Part shown: piece after piece, positions 40,996 through 51,270 of the stretch
Layout: every line of letters begins with the position of its first letter
Position numbering within the stretch: the first letter of the stretch is position 1
From: Sorangium cellulosum
Lineage (GTDB): Bacteria; Myxococcota_A; Polyangia; Polyangiales; Polyangiaceae
Reading direction: 5' to 3'
Length of the DNA: 64,000 nucleotides
Assembly: GCF_002950945.1 (NCBI RefSeq)
Contig: NZ_CP012673.1
Coordinates: forward strand, 3,967,001 to 4,031,000
The notes under the pieces: generated by a model
Databases searched by the model: none
Told to the model about the DNA's origin: nothing
What the model saw: the letters and a program-made list of their open reading frames with translations, nothing else
Position numbers and translations under genes: made by a program

Positions 40996-43900
40996 GTGCG
41001 CGCGCGACGCAGGATCGCTTGGTTGCTCGCCGGAGGGCTGCTCGCCGCCGGCGTGGGTTGTGGCGGCGACGAACCGGAGGCGCTCGGCGCGGCGCGGCGC
41101 GCGATCGCCGGGGGCACGGACCGCGCCGCGCACGCGCCTGACGCGCTCGGCGCCCAGCACGACGCGGCGATCGCCGCGAACGCCGACGCGAGCCTCCTCG
41201 TCGTCGCCTACACCGACCCGCGCGGCGCCCTCGCGAGCCCCGTCAGCCTGTCCGCCGTCGCGCGCTCCACGAACGGCGGGAGGACCTTCGCCGAGGTGCT
41301 CGGACCGAGCGGCGAGGGCGCGCTGCCCGGGGCCGCCGGCGGCCAGGTGCTCGGCGCCCCCCGCGTCCTCTACGACCCCAGCCGCGACGTGTTCGTCAGC
41401 GCCTCCACGTACGTCCGGCCCGCCGACGGCCTCCAGGGCCTCTGCCTCCACACGTCGGGCTCCGGCGGCGCGGCCGGGACCTCGTGGTCCGCGCCGGTGG
41501 AGGTGACGCCCTCGTTCGTCGCCGGGGAGAGCGCCGAGCAGGGAGCCCTCGACGTCGACGCCGCCACCGGACGGCTCTCCGCGACCTGGGTGCAGCGCGG
41601 CGGCGCGGCTCCCCGGATCCTCTACAGCCATTCCGACGATCTCGGCCAGACCTGGTCGCCCGCGGCGGTCCTCGCGCAGGCGCCGCCCGGCGGCGACGTC
41701 GACGGGCCGAGCGCCCGTGTCCTCCCTGGCGCCACGGAGCGCGACGCCGTCGTTCACGCCGTCTGGCGCTCCATCGAGCCGGGGACCTCCCTGCGCAACA
41801 TCGGCTGCCGCCGCTCGACCGACGGCGGCGCCACGTGGGGGCCGCCCGCCCTCCTCGACGTGGACGGCTACCCCCCTGAAGATCAGGTCCTCGGCGTGGA
41901 CCACGCGAGGAGCTCCCCGTCGATCGACGTCGACCACACCACGCGGCAGGTCTACGTGGTCTACCAGCGGAGCGGCGCCGGAGGGACGGGGGACATCGCG
42001 CTGCGCGCCTTCGCGGGCGAGTGCGCCCCCGGCAGCCCCGTCCTGCTCAACAGCGACCCCGGGCGCGATCGGGCCCAGTTCTTCCCCTTCGTCGCGGTCG
42101 ACCGGACGACCGGCGCCGCGCACGTCGTCTACTACGACCAGGATATCGCGGGCTCGGGCGACCTGACCGAGGTCATGCACAGCTCGTCGAGCGATCTGGG
42201 CGCCACCTGGAGCCCGCCCGCGCCGATCTCGGACCGCGCGTTCCACGCGGGGCACGGCAACGACACCACCCGGCAGAACCTCGGCGAGCGCATCGGCGGC
42301 GTGGCGCACGCCGGCGAGCTGTACAGCGCCTTCAGCATGCCGGGCGCCGCGCCCCGGTTCGACGAGGGACAGCCGACGTCCGAGTCCATGACCGCGCCGA
42401 ACGTCCATGTCGATGTCCGCGACGAGCTCGTGCGTGTCCCCCCGCTGCGCGCCGTCGGCACGCGGATCGCGGAGGCGGCGTGCGGCGATCGCGCGAACGA
42501 GCGCGTCGACCCGGGGGAGCTCGTCGAGGCCCGGGTCTACCTCGAGAACTACCTCGGCAACCCGGTCTCGGGCAGGACGACCGTCTCGGGGATCACGGCG
42601 ACGCTCGCCGCGGAGACCCCGTCCGTGACCGTCGTGCAGCCGAGCGCAGTCTATCCCGACATCGAGCCGCTCCGCGCCGCGGCGAGCGAGGCCCCCTTCC
42701 TCGTCAGCACGGCCCGGGACTTCGTCCCTGGAGATCCGATCGCGCTGACGCTCACGGTGAGCACCGACCAGGGCGCGGTCGAGCTGCCGATCCGGCTCGA
42801 GACGGGCGTCCCCGGAGCGCCGGACGTCCTGCTCCGCGAGGATTTCGACGCCGCGAGCGCGCCCGCGTTGCCCTCCGGCTGGCGGTCGGAGCGCGCCGGT
42901 GGGCCGGCCTCCGCCGCGCCCTGGGTCGTCGCGCAGGCGCTGACGCCGGGCGATCCGGCGGCGTTCCACGACGAGGGGCCGACGGCGGCGAGCGTCGCGC
43001 TGGTGTCGCCCGCGGTGGTCATCCCGGAGGGCTCCGGCGCGTCCCACGTCACGCTCGATTTCGATCTCACGTACGATCTGGAGGACGACCCGCAGCGGCT
43101 CGTTCAGGCCTTCGACGGGCTGACGTTGCGCGTCGAGGACGTCACCGCCGGCGCCGCGCGGCGAGCGGTCCTCGCGGAGGCGTTCGCCGAGCGGATCACG
43201 ACCGGCGCGAGACACCACTTTCCCAAGCACCTCCCGGCCCTGGGCGACGCCGATTACCTGGAGGACCAGTCCGTGTGGTCCGGGAGCTCCGGCGGGCGCA
43301 CACACGTGGCGATCCGCTTCCCGGGCGAGGGGATGCGCGGGCGGACCGTCCAGCTCCGGTTCGAGTACACGCAGGACGAGAGCCTGCGCTGCACCGACGT
43401 CGGGCGCCCCGGGCCGTGCGGCGTCGCGATCGACGACGTCGAGCTCGCCGCGGTGCCGGTCGAATCCCGGGGTTGCGGGGCGGATCTGGCGATCGCCCTC
43501 TCGGACGCGCCGGATCCCGTGGCGCCCGGGGCGCAGCTCACGACCACGATCGCGGTCTCCAACGAGGGTCCGGGCGACGCGAGCGACGTCGTGGTGACGT
43601 CCGTCCTGCCGGATGGATCGAGCCTCGTCGGCGCCGCCGGGGCCGGCTGGACGTGCGGCCTGGACGCCGAGGAGCTCGTGTGCCGGCGCACGTCGCTCGC
43701 CGCCGGGGCGAGCGCCTCGATCGCGGTCACCGTGGTGGCGCCGGCGCTCGCGGCGCCGGCGGTCGCCGGCGAGATCGAGACCACGGCGAAGGTCGCCGCG
43801 GCCGAGCACGACCCGGACCCGGAGGACAACGAGGACGAGCTGAGCACGGTCGTCTCCGTGCCGGCGCGCGTGATCGGCGTGCTGACGGTCCTCAGCTCGC

Positions 43901-45115
43901 GCACCGCCAGCGAGGACGTCGTTTACACGTTGCTCCTCAACAACACGGGGGGGCGCGTGCAGCGCGACAACCCGGGGTACGAGTTCACGGACGTGCTGCC
44001 GCCGGAGGTCGTTCTGACCGGCGTGATCGCGGAGAAGGGCGCGGCGGCGGCCGATCCCGTGACAAACACGTTCGGCTGGGACGGGGAGGTCGCGCCCGGG
44101 GAGTGGGTGCTCATCTCGGTGCAGGGGGAGCTCCGGCCGTTCACCGAGGGGCTCGTGGTGTCGAACCAGGGCACGGTCCACGTGGATGCCGACTCCGACG
44201 GCATCAACGAGTCGACCGTGCTCACCGACGATCCCGTGCTGGCCGGCGCCGCGGATCCGACCGTCCTGATCGTGTTGCCCGCGATCTGCGGCGACGGTGA
44301 GCTCGGGCGAGGCGAGCAGTGCGACGACGGCAACCTGGTCGACGGGGATTGCTGCTCGGCGCTGTGTGTCGCCGAGCCGACCAGCGTGCTCTGCCGACCT
44401 GCTTTTCCGTGCGACCCGGCGGAGTACTGCGACGGCGCCGGGCGCTGTCCCCCGAACGTGCTCTTTCCGGACGGTATGTCCTGCGGCGACTTCGATGCCT
44501 GCAACGGGGACGAGTTCTGCTTCGAAGGGAACTGCGAGAGCAACCTTCCCCTCGACTGCGACGATGGGGATCCGACGACCACGGACGAGTGCCATTACCT
44601 GTTCGGCTGCCGCAACACGCCGACCGCAACGTCGACCGTCGCCGCCGGGGGGGGGCCACGGCGACGGGGGCGGCAGCGACGCAGGCGTTTCGATCGGCGC
44701 GGGCGGCGGCGAAGCCGGGGGAGGTGGCGCAGCCGGGGGAGGCGGCGCAGCCGGCGGCGGCAGCGAAGCCGGCGGCGGCGGCGAAGCCGGGGGAGGCGGC
44801 GCAGCTGGGGGCGGCGGCGGAGCCGGGGGAGGCGGCGGCGAAGCCGGGAGTGGAGGGGACGGCGCGGGGACCGGCGGAGCGGATGGTGGTGCCGGCGGGG
44901 GTCGAGACGCGACGGGCGGCCATGGAGGCCACGCCGGCGAGGGGGCGCCGCCCGAGCCGTGCTGCTGCTTCAGCTGCGCCCACGCCGCAGCCGGCGGCGC
45001 TGCGAGGCACACGCCGGGGGCAGCGGGGGCGCTCGTCGTGGCCGGCGTCCTGGCGCTCGGGATCCTGCGGGGTGCTCGCCGCCGACGTGGACAGCGGCGG
45101 GAGCACGCCGGGTGA
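40996..45115 (+). CDS. Large multidomain surface lipoprotein, frameshifted at G9
   Basis: If one G is skipped at 44647-44655, the product has about 1372 residues. A lipoprotein-like signal gives Cys22. Residues about 40-460 carry BNR/sialidase-type blades (STNGGRTF, SHSDDLGQTW, STDGGATWGPP, SSSDLGATWSPP). A DUF11 domain lies near 825-915, followed by a second such domain. CGDGELGRGEQCDDGNLVDG (about 1097) is a DUF4215 Cys-rich repeat. After the G tract come a Gly/Ala linker, PEPCCCFSC, a hydrophobic stretch and Arg-rich end, like MYXO-CTERM. In the unshifted frame the tail is Arg-rich nonsense ending at 45153. GTG 40996 has GGAGG five bases upstream. Confidence 0.8.
44647..44655 (+). repeat. 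G9 homopolymer at reading-frame break
   Basis: Nine consecutive G lie at the junction between the structured part and the Gly-rich linker of the large surface protein. With eight G the frame continues into the linker and sorting tail; with nine it does not. Such tracts are prone to slippage and to sequencing error. Confidence 0.85.
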
Positions 45116-45145
45116 GCGGAGGGCGCCCCACCCGCTGCCTCACGG

Positions 45146-46510
45146 TCACTTGAAGAGGAAAACCCCCTTCAGATCCTCGGTTTGTGAGATGGCCGCGCCG
45201 TCCTTCCACGAGGTGGCGCGGAACTGGTAAATCATGCCCGGCATCAGCGCCGGGCCGTCGTACGCGACCGAGACGTCCTCGCTCCCGGTCACCCTCGGCA
45301 CCTCCGTGTTCTCCCAGATCTTCTCGCCGAGCGCGTCGAACACGGCCACCCCGTAGAGGTCTTCGCTGGAGTCGTCCTTGAAGACGAACGTCGGTGTCCC
45401 GCTCACCTCCTCCAGGGTGCTCGCGCCGGGCGACACGACCGCGAGCGCCTCCGTCACCTTGAACGATTCCTGCACCGGCATATCTCCGCCCGCGACCGTG
45501 ATGCGCACGATCTCGGTCCCGCCGATCGATGTGTCCGGATCCCGCACGAGCGCGTCGTTCTCGAATGCGGCGAGGATCACGTACTCGCCGTCGGGCACGC
45601 CGTCGATCGAGAACTCGCCGCTCACGTTGCCCTGGCGGAGCCCGCGCGGGGTCTCGCCGCGCGCGGCCGCCTCATCGAAGGTGTCGGCCACGACGAGGAT
45701 GACCGACGTGGCGCTCCCGCCGGGCGCATTCACGATCTCCACCTTGCCGCTCACGACCGCCGTGGCCTCCCCGGTCCCGTGCAGGTCGACGCCCTTGGTC
45801 TCCTTGCCCGCGCTGACCGTCGCGGTCGCGGTGTCGAGCGCGAGGCCGGCCGCATACCCCTTCACCGTGACCTCGCCTGGCGCCACGTTGAAGATCGTGT
45901 ACGTCCCGTCGAGGTCGGCCGCGCCCGTGGCGCCGCCCGCGACGACCAGCGTCCCGCCGGGCTGATCGGCGCGCACGACGCCCGAGATCGCCCCGAGGTC
46001 CGCGCTGTCCGGGAGCGGCAGCAGCGCGATCTCGGTGGCCGCCGACGCGATCGAGGGCGGCTTGCCCGCCGCGGTCGCGAGGTCGATGGGCAGCGCCACG
46101 CGCGGCGCCTTCGGGAACGTCTCGTACGCGAGCGCGTCGGCGCGCAGGGTCACGTCGGCCTTCACGGGCGCGCCGCTCGCGTCGCGCCGGGCCGGCACGA
46201 CGAGCTCGTAGGTGCCGTCCTCCTTCGTGACGGCCACGCGCGAGATCACCGCGTCGTTCGCGTCGCGGGCGAGCACCCGCGCGCCCGCGAGCGCCTTGTC
46301 GTCGAGCGAGTCGACCACGCGGCCCTTCAGGGTCACCGGCTCGAAGCAGGCCGGCTCGGCGCCCTCCACCTCTTCACACACCTGCGGCGCGGCGCACCCC
46401 GTCTGCTCGGCCACCGAGCAGCTCGTCGCCTCCGCGTCGTCGCCTCCGCACCCCATCCCCATCGAGGCGCAGAGAATCCCAGCAGCCATTGCGCGCATCC
46501 CCATCCCCAT
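45146..46510 (-). CDS. Lipoprotein with carboxypeptidase-regulatory-like repeats
   Basis: The product has 454 residues. A Met/Gly-rich signal (ILCASMGMGC) gives probable Cys21, although the lipobox is weak. A short Cys-rich part (30-60) follows, then Ig-like carboxypeptidase-regulatory domains: VTLKGRVVDSLDDKALAGAR, ISGVVRADQPGGTLVVAGGA, VSGKVEIVNAPGGSATSVIL. The last 100 residues form another beta domain. It is probably a periplasmic or surface-exposed binding or structural protein. AAAGGAG precedes ATG 46510. It is convergent with the large surface protein, and a similar-style lipoprotein gene lies upstream. Confidence 0.75.
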   Translation of the reverse strand: MGMGMRAMAAGILCASMGMGCGGDDAEATSCSVAEQTGCAAPQVCEEVEGAEPACFEPVTLKGRVVDSLDDKALAGARVLARDANDAVISRVAVTKEDGTYELVVPARRDASGAPVKADVTLRADALAYETFPKAPRVALPIDLATAAGKPPSIASAATEIALLPLPDSADLGAISGVVRADQPGGTLVVAGGATGAADLDGTYTIFNVAPGEVTVKGYAAGLALDTATATVSAGKETKGVDLHGTGEATAVVSGKVEIVNAPGGSATSVILVVADTFDEAAARGETPRGLRQGNVSGEFSIDGVPDGEYVILAAFENDALVRDPDTSIGGTEIVRITVAGGDMPVQESFKVTEALAVVSPGASTLEEVSGTPTFVFKDDSSEDLYGVAVFDALGEKIWENTEVPRVTGSEDVSVAYDGPALMPGMIYQFRATSWKDGAAISQTEDLKGVFLFK

Positions 46511-46573
46511 CGAGTGATCTCCTTTCGTGTCACATCTCGTTGCCAGCGTCACAAGGCCCCAGCGCGCGGCCGG

Positions 46574-47686
46574 CTAGCGGATATAAGGCTGGCAGCACCC
46601 CGTGATGCAGTACTCGGCGGCCGAACAGGGCTCCTGCCCGGGCAGCCCGCACGGCTGGACCCCCGGCGCGCATTGCCCTCCGGTGTCGCCGCCGCTTCCG
46701 CCGGTGCCGGCCTCGCCGCCGCCGGTGCCGGCCTCGCCGCCGCCGGTGCCGGCCTCGCCGCCGCCGGTGCCGGCCTCGCCGCCGCCGCTCCCGCTGCCCT
46801 CGAAGCAGTCCGCGGGCAGCGTTTCCTTGCCGAGGCACAGCTCACAGCGGCCGCAGTCGTTCAGGCAGGCGGCCACGGGCGTGCAGGGCTCGCAGCGGCT
46901 CGGGTCGGTGATGCCGTCCCGCGAGCAGGAGCCTTCGCCCGTCCCGTCGGCGTCCGAGCCGAGCCAGACATAGTCGCCGCTGCCCGCGGGCAGCTCGCAG
47001 CAACCGAAGCAGTCGCAGCCGTTCGGCGTGAGCGGACCGCAGATGTCATGGCAGCTGTCGGACTGCTCCCGCTGCAGATCGCTGCAGCTCCGGTTCTGGG
47101 CGCCCGGCGTCATCGCATTGGCGTTGTAGGCGCACATCGCCCCGTTGTTCGACTCGGGGTGGTAGCCGGGCGCGACCTCGTTCGGATCGCACTGGTGGTT
47201 CCAGTGACAGTCGTCGTTGCCCGACCCGGAGTCCTGGTCGAAGTAGCAGTCGACGGTGCACGAAGGCCCGGCCTGGCCGGGGATCCCGCCGTAATAGCTG
47301 TCCTCGGTGTTGTCGCACGGGCCGAGGCAGTCCGGATCCTGCGAGTCGAGCAGCCCGTCGCCGTCGTTGTCGATGAGGTCCCCGCACAGGTACGTCTTGC
47401 CCTGGCAGGTGACGATGGTCGTCGGCGGCGCGATCCCTCCCGCGCCCCCGCCGGCCTCTCCGCCGCTCGCGCTCCCTCCGCCGCTCGCGCTCCCTCCGCC
47501 GCTCGCGCTGCCCCCGCCGCTCGCGCTCCCTCCGCCGCTTGCGCTCCCTCCGCCGCTGTCGGCGGCGCCGGCGCCGGCGGACGGGGCGGCCCCGTCCACG
47601 GCGCTGTCGCTGCAGCCGGCGCCGAGGGTGAACCCGAACAAGGTGGTCGTCAGCAGACTCAGAGAGAGCGGGAGAGCGTGGCGCAT
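46574..47686 (-). CDS. Cys-rich lipoprotein with two repetitive linkers
   Basis: The product has 370 residues. The signal TLFGFTLGAGC gives Cys25. A first linker has five GGGSAS units, then a Cys-rich domain of about 230 residues begins TYLCGDLIDNDGDGLLDSQDPDC (Ca-binding-like DNDGDG) and continues with many Cys pairs (GCDCFGCC, CGRCELCLG). A second linker has four GGGEAGT units before a final Cys-rich tail. GGAG seven bases upstream of ATG 47686 supports the start; an in-frame ATG at 47713 is less likely. No enzyme motif is recognised. Confidence 0.7.
   Translation of the reverse strand: MRHALPLSLSLLTTTLFGFTLGAGCSDSAVDGAAPSAGAGAADSGGGSASGGGSASGGGSASGGGSASGGGSASGGEAGGGAGGIAPPTTIVTCQGKTYLCGDLIDNDGDGLLDSQDPDCLGPCDNTEDSYYGGIPGQAGPSCTVDCYFDQDSGSGNDDCHWNHQCDPNEVAPGYHPESNNGAMCAYNANAMTPGAQNRSCSDLQREQSDSCHDICGPLTPNGCDCFGCCELPAGSGDYVWLGSDADGTGEGSCSRDGITDPSRCEPCTPVAACLNDCGRCELCLGKETLPADCFEGSGSGGGEAGTGGGEAGTGGGEAGTGGGEAGTGGSGGDTGGQCAPGVQPCGLPGQEPCSAAEYCITGCCQPYIR
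46700..46784 (-). repeat. 21-bp tandem repeat, four copies
   Basis: Four consecutive 21-bp units encode GGGEAGT. They are identical or nearly so at the DNA level, hence a likely site of length variation. Confidence 0.75.
47462..47553 (-). repeat. 18-bp tandem repeat, five copies
   Basis: Five consecutive 18-bp units encode GGGSAS in the first linker of the Cys-rich lipoprotein. Only single-base differences separate the copies. Confidence 0.75.
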
Positions 47687-48121
47687 GATGTCTCCAAAGG
47701 TGGCTTTCAGCACTCCCGCTCACAGCGCAGGCTGCGGAGCGGGCGTACCGGCGCGGTCCAGCAAGCTAGTCACACCGCCGCGCGCTCACGGCTCATGAAA
47801 AAACATGGGACCGCAAAAGAGCCGGCAACCGCCGGGATCCGGGGTGCGGCCGTGGGGCGATGCCCCACGTTGTTCCTGGCGCGACCGTCCATGGCGCGTT
47901 TTCCAGGAAGCCAACGAGCGGGCGCTCGCATCATGGCTGCTGGCGGATCTCCACCACACGCGCTCGCGCTCCGCGAAGCGGCCAGGCGGATTGCGCTGAC
48001 GACGCCACGAAAGGAGTCGCTTCCTCTCCTGGCGTCCTCGGTCGCCCTCCGGTTGGCTGTTTGATTTCTGCTATCGAATCCGGGGCTTACGAGCCGGTGA
48101 TCCCGCCCCCCCGCGCGGCGG
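47687..48121. other. Intergenic region, nothing recognised
   Basis: The 435 bp contain no supported gene. Open frames near 47800-48060 have no Shine-Dalgarno or domain. No clear repeat or terminator was seen. Confidence 0.4.
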
Positions 48122-49825
48122 TCACCCCGCGCGGCGGCGCCGCCGGCGAGCGCCCAGGCCCAGCGCGCCGGCGAGCAGCGCCGTCAGGCCGACGAGCTCG
48201 CCCCCGCCGCCGCGCCGCTGCATCGCCTGCATCGCGCAGACCAGCCCGGACGAGACCTCGGGCTCCGGCGCCGCCCCGCCGTCGCTGCCGTCGTCGCACG
48301 CGTCGCCGATCCCGTCGCCGTCGCTGTCGCCCTGATCGGCGTTGGCCACGAGCGGGCAGTTGTCCGCGCCGTCCTCGAGGCCGTCATCGTCGTCGTCCGC
48401 GTCGTTGCTGTCGCAGGCGTCGCCCCGGTCGTCCACGTCGCTGTCGGCCTGGTCGGGGTTGCGGACCGTGGCGCAGTTGTCCTGCTCGTCGGCCACGCCG
48501 TCCCCGTCGTCGTCCTCGTCGCAGGCGTCGCCGATCCCGTCGCCGTCGATGTCGGCCTGATCGACGTTCGGCGCCTCATCGCAGTTGTCGGCCGCGTTGG
48601 TCACGCCGTCGTCGTCGCTGTCCTCGCACGCGTTGCCGACGCCGTTGCCGTCGCTGTCGGTCTGGTCGGGGTTCGGGATGCCCTTGCAGTTGTCGTTCTC
48701 GTCGAGCACGCCGTCGCCGTCGTCGTCGCCGGTCGCGTGGTCGCAGGCGTCGCCGCGGCCGTTCGCGTCGGTGTCGGTCTGATCCTGGTTCTGCACGTGC
48801 GGGCAGTTGTCGTCGGCGTCGACGATGCCGTCGTTGTCGTCGTCGTCCTCGCAGGCGTCCCCGGCGCCGTCGCCGTCGGTGTCCTCCTGGAAGATGTTGG
48901 GCACGCTCTCGCAGTTGTCCTGCGGCTCTGGCAGGTTCGGCAGGCCGTCGTCGTCGATGTCGAGATCACACACGTCGCCGAAGCCGTCCCCGTCCACGTT
49001 CTCCTGCCCGGGGTTCTCGTTGCCCGGGCAGTTGTCGCCCGCGTTGAAGTGCCCGTCGCCGTCGAAGTCGATGTCCGGCTCGCAGGCGTCCCCCTCGCCG
49101 TCCTCGTCCGCGTCCTCCTGGCGTGGGTTCTGCGCCGTGAGGCAGTTGTCGCAGGCGTCGCCGACCTTGTCGTCCTCCACGTCGGCCTGGTCCGGGTTCG
49201 GGTCGAAGTCGCAGTTGTCGAGGTCGTTGGCGACGCCATCCTCATCGATGTCCGTATCGCAGGCATCTCCGATGTCGTCGCCGTCGGCGTCTTCCTGCCC
49301 CGGGTTCTGCAGCGTCTCGCAGTTGTCGTCGTCGTTGAGCACGCCGTCGCCGTCAAAGTCCCCGTCGCAGGCGTCACCGACCCCGTTGCCGTCGAGGTCT
49401 GCCTGGTCCGGGTTCACCACGGAAGGACAGTTGTCATTCGGGTCCAGCACACCATCGTCGTCATCGTCCCGGTCGCACGCATCGCCAGCGCCGTCGCCGT
49501 CGGTGTCCGCCTGGTCCGGGTTCTCCACGGAACTGCAGTTGTCACAGGCCTCGCCGTGTCCGTCGCCGTCGCTGTCCAGCTGGTCGTTGCTAGTGAAGGG
49601 ACAGTCGTCGCAGGCGTCGCCGACGTAGTCTCCGTCGCTATCCTCCTGTGCCGGATTGGGTATACTCGGGCAATTGTCGTCCTGATCGATGATCCCGTCG
49701 ACGTCTGTATCCGGGTCTTCCGCCCCCGCCAGGGCCGGCAGCATCAGCGCGATGAGGCCCGCCGCGAGCCCCATGGCGAGGCGCCCCCCGCGCGACCGCC
49801 CGCCCTCTGTCCTCGAACGCCTCAT
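48122..49825 (-). CDS. Thrombospondin-type-3 repeat protein with sorting tail
   Basis: The product has 567 residues. The signal peptide ends PALAGA near 35. Residues about 37-510 are some twenty calcium-binding type-3 repeats of the form DxDxDGxGDACDNC, i.e. DSDGDGHGEACDNCSSVENP. The C-terminus, GLVCAMQAMQRRGG, a hydrophobic stretch and RRRRRRAG, resembles MYXO-CTERM, so the protein is probably anchored and exposed. ATG 49825 has AAGGAGGG about eight bases upstream; ATG 49843 overlaps the preceding stop (ATGA) and is the alternative. It forms an operon with the next two genes upstream. Confidence 0.85.
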   Translation of the reverse strand: MRRSRTEGGRSRGGRLAMGLAAGLIALMLPALAGAEDPDTDVDGIIDQDDNCPSIPNPAQEDSDGDYVGDACDDCPFTSNDQLDSDGDGHGEACDNCSSVENPDQADTDGDGAGDACDRDDDDDGVLDPNDNCPSVVNPDQADLDGNGVGDACDGDFDGDGVLNDDDNCETLQNPGQEDADGDDIGDACDTDIDEDGVANDLDNCDFDPNPDQADVEDDKVGDACDNCLTAQNPRQEDADEDGEGDACEPDIDFDGDGHFNAGDNCPGNENPGQENVDGDGFGDVCDLDIDDDGLPNLPEPQDNCESVPNIFQEDTDGDGAGDACEDDDDNDGIVDADDNCPHVQNQDQTDTDANGRGDACDHATGDDDGDGVLDENDNCKGIPNPDQTDSDGNGVGNACEDSDDDGVTNAADNCDEAPNVDQADIDGDGIGDACDEDDDGDGVADEQDNCATVRNPDQADSDVDDRGDACDSNDADDDDDGLEDGADNCPLVANADQGDSDGDGIGDACDDGSDGGAAPEPEVSSGLVCAMQAMQRRGGGGELVGLTALLAGALGLGARRRRRRAG

Positions 49826-49839
49826 CGCGCTTCCCTCCT

Positions 49840-51270
49840 TCATGGCAAGAGCTTCGTCACGAACACGTCCGCGCCCTCGCCGCCTCCGAGCCGTCTATCG
49901 CCGAACGCCACCTCCCCGGTGAACGCCCCGGTCACGAACACCTGCTCGTTCTCGTCGAGCGCCGCGCCCGTCGCCCAGTCCGGCTCCGCGCCGCCGAACC
50001 GGTGGCTCCAGCGATAGCCGCCCTCCGGATCGAGCTTGGCCACGAAGATGTCCGTCTCGCCCGCGCTCACGAGCGGCGCGCCCGCGAGCTCTGCCTGATC
50101 GCTGAACCCGCCGGTCACGATCACGTTCCCCGCGCCGTCCACGAGCAGCTGCCCGAGCGACGCGCCGCGCTCGCCGATCGCCCGGCTCCAGCGGTGTTCG
50201 CCCTTCGCGTCGAGCTGCGCCACGAACACCGCCGTCCCCGCGCCGGCTTGCCGGGGGCCCCCGCCGAGATCGACCGTCCCCCGGAACTCCCCGCCCACGG
50301 TCACGTTGCCCGCGCCGTCCACGGCCACGGCCACGGCCCGCTGCGGCCCCGCGTCGCCGAAGCGCTTGCTCCAGCGGTGTTTGCCGAGCGCGTTGAAGCT
50401 CGCCACGAACACGTCGAAGTCGCCGGCGGTCCGCAGCGGCCCGCCGCCGAGGTCGATCTCCCCGGCGAAATCGCCGACCACGAGCACGTTGCCGAGCCCG
50501 TCCAGGGCCACCGCGCGGGCCTGCTGATCGAAGCCGTCGCCGAAGCGCCGGCTCCAGAGGGGGTTGCCGGCCTCGTCGAAGCTCGCCACGAACACGTCGC
50601 TGCCCCCGTCGCTCTCGAGCCGGTCCGAGCCGATCGCCATCGCGCCCGAGAAGCGGCCGGCCACGACGATCTGCCCGTCCTCGCTCGCCGCCACGCCCGT
50701 CGCCGCCTGCGGCCCCTTGCCGCCGAGCGGCTGCACCCAGAGCTCCTGCCCCTCGTCGTCGAGCCGCGCGACATACCCGTCCCGCCCGCCGAGGCTCGTC
50801 CGCGGCGCGCCGCCGAACTCCAGCGTCCCCGAGAACTCCCCCGCGACCAGGAGGTGCCCCTCCGGATCCCGCGCGATCGCGTTCACGATCTGCGGGTCGA
50901 ACGCGCCGAACCGCCGCAATCCGAGCCCGGACCCGTCGCTCTCGGCGAGCCGGGCGAAGAAGACGTTCTCCGCGCCGACCGAGTCCACCACATCGTCGTC
51001 GAGCGCCACACGCTCCGCCTTCGTGAGCCTGCCGACGAGCGCCGCGCTGCCGTCGCTCGCGACCGCCACGCTCGCCCCGGCCTGCTGCCCGTCCCCGCCG
51101 AGCTCGCGCGCCCACTGCACCTCGCCGCCCGGCTGCAGCGCCTCGCCGCCCCCGCCGCCACCGCCCTCCGATCCCGCAGGATCCGACAGGCTCAGCTCCG
51201 GCGCGCAGCCCAGCGCCGCGCAGCCCAGCGCCGCGCCGGTCGCGATCGAACGAAGATCCAGCGTCCACAT
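49840..51270 (-). CDS. Propeller lipoprotein (paralogue 2)
   Basis: The product has 476 residues. The signal GAALGCAALGC gives Cys22. A short Gly-rich linker (34-46) precedes some eight blades of the SBBP-like type: DVFVASFDEAGNPLWSRRFG, DGLGNVLVVGDFAGEIDLGG, AVFVAQLDAKGEHRWSRAIG. Compared with the paralogues at 16938 and 56107, the linker is short and the Cys-rich module absent. Its start shares one base with the preceding stop (TGATG), and its stop overlaps the thrombospondin gene's upstream ATG. It is therefore part of a three-gene operon. Confidence 0.8.
   Translation of the reverse strand: MWTLDLRSIATGAALGCAALGCAPELSLSDPAGSEGGGGGGGEALQPGGEVQWARELGGDGQQAGASVAVASDGSAALVGRLTKAERVALDDDVVDSVGAENVFFARLAESDGSGLGLRRFGAFDPQIVNAIARDPEGHLLVAGEFSGTLEFGGAPRTSLGGRDGYVARLDDEGQELWVQPLGGKGPQAATGVAASEDGQIVVAGRFSGAMAIGSDRLESDGGSDVFVASFDEAGNPLWSRRFGDGFDQQARAVALDGLGNVLVVGDFAGEIDLGGGPLRTAGDFDVFVASFNALGKHRWSKRFGDAGPQRAVAVAVDGAGNVTVGGEFRGTVDLGGGPRQAGAGTAVFVAQLDAKGEHRWSRAIGERGASLGQLLVDGAGNVIVTGGFSDQAELAGAPLVSAGETDIFVAKLDPEGGYRWSHRFGGAEPDWATGAALDENEQVFVTGAFTGEVAFGDRRLGGGEGADVFVTKLLP

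Noticed and set aside
42021..44300. Second frame of about 760 codons within the large surface protein
   Set aside because: Arg/Gly/Ala-rich shadow of the real frame.
46700..46784. Tandem 21-bp repeat considered as a non-coding array
   Set aside because: It keeps the reading frame of a lipoprotein linker (GGGEAGT).
47805..48064. Possible transposase remnant in the gap
   Set aside because: Translations of all frames gave no recognisable motif and no inverted ends.
48737..50017. Rightward 426-codon Val/Asp/Gly-rich frame
   Set aside because: Reverse complement of the calcium-repeat coding sequence, so the apparent repeats are inherited from the other strand.
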